Of a DNA stretch of 64,000 nucleotides, positions 61,274-64,000 are shown piece by piece (the first letter of the stretch is position 1; every line of letters begins with the position of its first letter). The notes beneath the pieces were generated by a model, which was not told the DNA's origin, made no database searches, and was given only the letters and a program-made list of their open reading frames with translations. The position numbers and the translations under genes were made by a program. The DNA lies in the NCBI GenBank assembly GCA_023475345.1, contig JAMCWD010000001.1, positions 1-64,000 of the forward strand. The letters run 5' to 3'. The stretch comes from Chloroflexota bacterium. Its GTDB lineage: Bacteria; Vulcanimicrobiota; JAMCWD01.

Positions 61274-61882
61274 ATATTCTCAAGCAAGCAATTTAATAAC
61301 ATTCTAGGGAATACCGGGGCGAAAGTCCATAGCCTTTCTGAACTCTGTAATGAAAACCATCCGGATGGAGGAGGTTGGCGAGTAGCGGTGCTCAGCATCG
61401 GAGCATTGTGCGGCACCTCGGCGGCAGGGCTTTTCGAATTAATGAAAAATGAAACACCGGCGAAGATTTGATTTACGGCCGTCACGGGGATGACAAGATC
61501 TCTTAAAAAGAAAAAACCGTTAAGAGGATGATATTTATTATATTATTAATCTTATTATAGCGCCTCTTCCCGGCTGATTTTATTTTATCATGTTTTGAGC
61601 AATTGCCAATACCCCGGTGGGATTATTTTCAATAGGCCCGGAGAACTAATACATACGAATTGTAGTGTAATATCAACACTATTTAATATTCCTGCTGTAA
61701 AAAACAGGGAACTGTTGTTCCGGCTGTTTGTAACAGGAACACCCCAATCCCCCACAATTATGGCCGAATAATCGGGACGGTCCTATACCTGATTATACCC
61801 TTAATTCAGAATTATAGACTGAAGCACATTTTCCTAAAAGAAAAACCCGGATTTTGCTTCGCATGGCTTTGAGCGCCGGGAC
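61274..61882. other. Gene-free stretch of about 600 bases
   Basis: No ORF is convincing. There are a 7-bp inverted repeat (CTCTTAA...TTAAGAG, near 61499-61525) and an A/T-rich run near 61530-61560 that may be a terminator or promoter of the gene to the left. I see no RNA gene or repeat that explains the rest. Confidence 0.4.
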
Positions 61883-63196
61883 TTATCTTTTTCTCAGATC
61901 GTGGAACCTGCGGGGCTTGCGGGATCCTGGCGAAAACACCTGCGCGTTTACGGCTTCCATTGAATCGACCGTAACCTTCGGGGTGACCATTGTATCGGCT
62001 TTGACCTGTGCTTTAACACGGCTCACAATTGTTTCAGGTTCAAGCCCCGATGCAATTATTATCTCGACAAGCTCCTGGCCCGATTCGTCTATATAAGCTT
62101 TGATCAGGTAGCCCGTGATTCCGTCAACCTTCATTATCGAATTTTCGAGGTCGCCGGGGAACATGCCGGTACCTTTGATTTTCAGGAAATCGTCTTTTCT
62201 GCCCAGGACGGCCATGACGCGGGGGGTTGTTGCGCCGCATGCGCACGGTCCGATCTCCAGCCAGCTTATGTCTTTTGTCCGGTAGCGGATAAGCGGCATG
62301 GCTTCGCGGTAAAGCGTCGTTATTACGACTTCCCCCGACATGCCGGGCGGGAGCGGCTTGCCGGTATCCGGGTCGATTATTTCAACCAACACGCTTTCGT
62401 GCGGTATGTGATGCCCGGCATGGGCCGAACACTCGATATTGCCGGAGAACAGCTCGGTCGTTCCGTAAGCCGATATTACTTCACAGCCCCATAATTCTTC
62501 AAGTTTCGTTTTCAGGACGAGAGGCTTCCATCCGGCCCCGTATAAGGGCTGCCCCAGAAGGTGGGCCCTCAGGATGTTCAGAGACCGAGGATCAATCCCT
62601 TTGGATTTTATAAATTCCCCGAGGGTGAGCAGGGAGCTGGGAGTCGCATCGACGCTGCCGGGCGCCAGATCCTGCAAATATTTAAGCTGCTTGTCGCGGG
62701 AGATTGCGCCTATGCGGTAGAAGGGGAGGCCCATCATGTCCCTGAAGGCTATTTCCTGGGCGAGGCTGGGATTGATCAGCTCGTCTGCGGGCAAAAGCAG
62801 CGCCAGCCCTGCTCCCCAGCCTTCGACTCCCAGGCTGACATACTGGCGGGCGCATAACCAGCATGCGTGCCGGAGATCCTTATGCGACAGGTAAACATAT
62901 ATGCTGTTGCCCGTAGTACCTGATGTCCTGGAAACATCTGCCACCTTATCCCTGGGGACCGCCAGGAATTCGAAATTGTTTTCAGAGAGATCTTCCCTGC
63001 TTATTGACGGGAGGGAGGTAATGTCGCCGATGCTCTTCAGATCGGACGGGTAGATGTCCAGTTTTTTATAAAGCCTGTTATAAAAAGGGCTGTTGTTATA
63101 GGCGTGCTCAAGCTGCCAGGACAGGTTCCGGTACTGGATCTCTTTGATTTCATCCGACGGGATATGGTCGTAATCAATGTGTCCGGTTTCAAGCAT
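61883..63196 (-). CDS. Phenylacetate-CoA ligase (PaaK)-like adenylate-forming enzyme
   Basis: 437 residues, the normal length of the PaaK type. The P-loop is TSGTTGN at 91-97, the aromatic/ATP motif SAYGTTELFSG, and a later YRTKDIS and KGTGMFPGDLE as the C-terminal lysine region. It should activate a carboxylic acid to an acyl-CoA or acyl-AMP. The acid is unknown and PaaK-like enzymes also occur in natural product and capsular lipid loci. The ATG overlaps the stop of a SPASM-type radical SAM gene by one base, so the two act together. Confidence 0.85.
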   Translation of the reverse strand: MLETGHIDYDHIPSDEIKEIQYRNLSWQLEHAYNNSPFYNRLYKKLDIYPSDLKSIGDITSLPSISREDLSENNFEFLAVPRDKVADVSRTSGTTGNSIYVYLSHKDLRHACWLCARQYVSLGVEGWGAGLALLLPADELINPSLAQEIAFRDMMGLPFYRIGAISRDKQLKYLQDLAPGSVDATPSSLLTLGEFIKSKGIDPRSLNILRAHLLGQPLYGAGWKPLVLKTKLEELWGCEVISAYGTTELFSGNIECSAHAGHHIPHESVLVEIIDPDTGKPLPPGMSGEVVITTLYREAMPLIRYRTKDISWLEIGPCACGATTPRVMAVLGRKDDFLKIKGTGMFPGDLENSIMKVDGITGYLIKAYIDESGQELVEIIIASGLEPETIVSRVKAQVKADTMVTPKVTVDSMEAVNAQVFSPGSRKPRRFHDLRKR

Positions 63197-64000
63197 TATT
63201 TTAACGCTCCTCCAATCAATCTTTCAAAGGCCGCTTTCGGACTGGTAAATGCGAGTCCTATCTCAGCCCAGCACGGCCTGAGGCATCCGGGGCATCCCCT
63301 TACTCTATTCGCGCTTTCCTTTTGCAATTCCCGGCCCATGAACAGTTTCGGGAAATCCTCGTTCCATGCAGGTACGGCATGGGGGCTTTCGCCGTAGCCC
63401 CTGAACCTGTGACAGACGGAAAAGTTCCCTTCCGGGTCTATGGAGAAAAACAACCTGCCCGCCCTGCAGTCCCACGAAACGGTCTTGCCTAAAAGGGCGT
63501 CGCGGCATAATTCCAGGAACCTTGTGCTGTTGAAGACCGCCCCGCCGGATTTTTTGAGCCTGATCAGCTCGTTGTATATCCCGGTAACGGCCTTTTCATT
63601 TTCAGGGCCGGTGAACATCTCTTCCATCCCGTCCCGGCAGGCAAGTTCTTTGCCTCCGAAAACCTGCCGCTCAAGGGGAACGAAGGAAATGCTGAAGCCG
63701 TAGCCGGAAGCGAATTCGGCAAGCGACGGCAGTTCTTCAAGGTTGACCGACGATACGACGCAGTTTATAAGGCCGCTCCCCCCTGTTTTTTTCAGGATAG
63801 GGGAAAGGAAACCCAGCGTTTCCTGGATTTTTTCAAAGGCGTCTTTCCGCCCGCAAATGTCTGAAACTTTTTCCGGATCGAGGCTGTCAAGCGAAACGGA
63901 GATATCCGTTTTGCCCTGCTCCAATATTTTTTCGAATTTTTCAAACGGGAGATCTATACCGTTCGTTAAAACACGCGCCCTTATTCCCCTGCCCGTAAAG
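63196..64000 (-). CDS. Radical SAM protein, C-terminal part (5-prime end outside window)
   Basis: The open frame continues past the right edge, and the first codons visible encode RARVLTNGIDLPFEKFEKIL, typical of the middle of a radical SAM barrel; the cluster motif must lie outside. About 268 residues are present. The C-terminal part has CRAGRLFFSIDPEG, SVCHRF and CPGCLRPCW, a SPASM-like cysteine cluster. It overlaps the PaaK-like gene by one base. An apparent start at 63924 is only an internal leucine codon. Confidence 0.8.
   Translation of the reverse strand, partial: FTGRGIRARVLTNGIDLPFEKFEKILEQGKTDISVSLDSLDPEKVSDICGRKDAFEKIQETLGFLSPILKKTGGSGLINCVVSSVNLEELPSLAEFASGYGFSISFVPLERQVFGGKELACRDGMEEMFTGPENEKAVTGIYNELIRLKKSGGAVFNSTRFLELCRDALLGKTVSWDCRAGRLFFSIDPEGNFSVCHRFRGYGESPHAVPAWNEDFPKLFMGRELQKESANRVRGCPGCLRPCWAEIGLAFTSPKAAFERLIGGALK

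Noticed and set aside
61270..61485. 71-codon minus-strand frame in the gene-free stretch
   Set aside because: It has no ribosome site or pattern and overlaps the start region of the exported protein gene.
1..64000. CRISPR array or complete microcompartment locus
   Set aside because: No regularly spaced direct repeats and no cas genes were seen; no BMC-H shell gene or signature enzyme accompanies the EutN-like genes.

Overview
The window is about 50% GC, has tightly packed bacterial genes, and carries an ADP-heptose-type GT9 glycosyltransferase, lipoprotein signals and exported repeat proteins, all of which point to a diderm (LPS-making) bacterium. The mix of cobalamin-binding radical SAM enzymes, PQQ, WD40 and TPR repeat proteins and EutN/CcmL proteins resembles genomes of uncultured candidate phyla. 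I cannot name the lineage, because there is no rRNA or ribosomal protein gene. The single tRNA is tRNA-Trp(CCA).

Layout. 1-893: start of a transposase-like gene beside a SIR2-like gene that ends early. 1166-3006: membrane protein plus exported PQQ propeller. 3232-8495 (minus): flippase, two radical SAM enzymes, then an exported transglutaminase-TPR protein. 8630-12974: a methyltransferase, an acetyltransferase, and a PRMT-like methyltransferase / B12-radical SAM / GT2 operon. 13055-14837 (minus): the first pair of a receiver-like protein and a B12-radical SAM enzyme. 15008-24781: surface-glycan block (B12-radical SAM, aldo/keto reductase-ferredoxin, GT9, several GT2, a GT39-like protein) with a transaldolase and a stand-alone Lrp ligand domain. 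24956-27130: second receiver/radical SAM pair. 27142-32279: WD40 protein and two low-complexity proteins, one with a 22-residue amphipathic repeat. 32369-38720: two B12-radical SAM genes flanking an exported TPR protein followed by three EutN/CcmL-like genes. 38917-48997: HTH-fused Dam methylase, PQQ protein, a duplicated TPR-like protein, dihydrolipoamide dehydrogenase and three TPR lipoproteins. 49070-54361: radical SAM, third receiver/radical SAM pair, and a NarL-type two-component system. 54362-57835: AT-rich block with a replication-initiator-like gene, then exported proteins. 57940-58014: tRNA-Trp. 58352-60232: FmdB, unknown protein, QueH. 60272-64000: exported protein, PaaK-like ligase and a partial radical SAM gene.

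Two themes stand out. First, eleven radical SAM genes lie in 64 kb, eight with a B12-binding-type N-terminus. Four of these form one paralogous subfamily, and three of those four are paired with a small receiver domain that lacks the metal-binding acidic pair. Second, many operon-leading genes have a sigma70 promoter (often with an extended -10 TGN and an 18-base spacer) whose -10 box ends only 6 to 9 bases before the start codon, which implies leaderless mRNAs. Genes inside operons are joined by 1-17 base overlaps, mostly ATGA, GTGA or TTGA.
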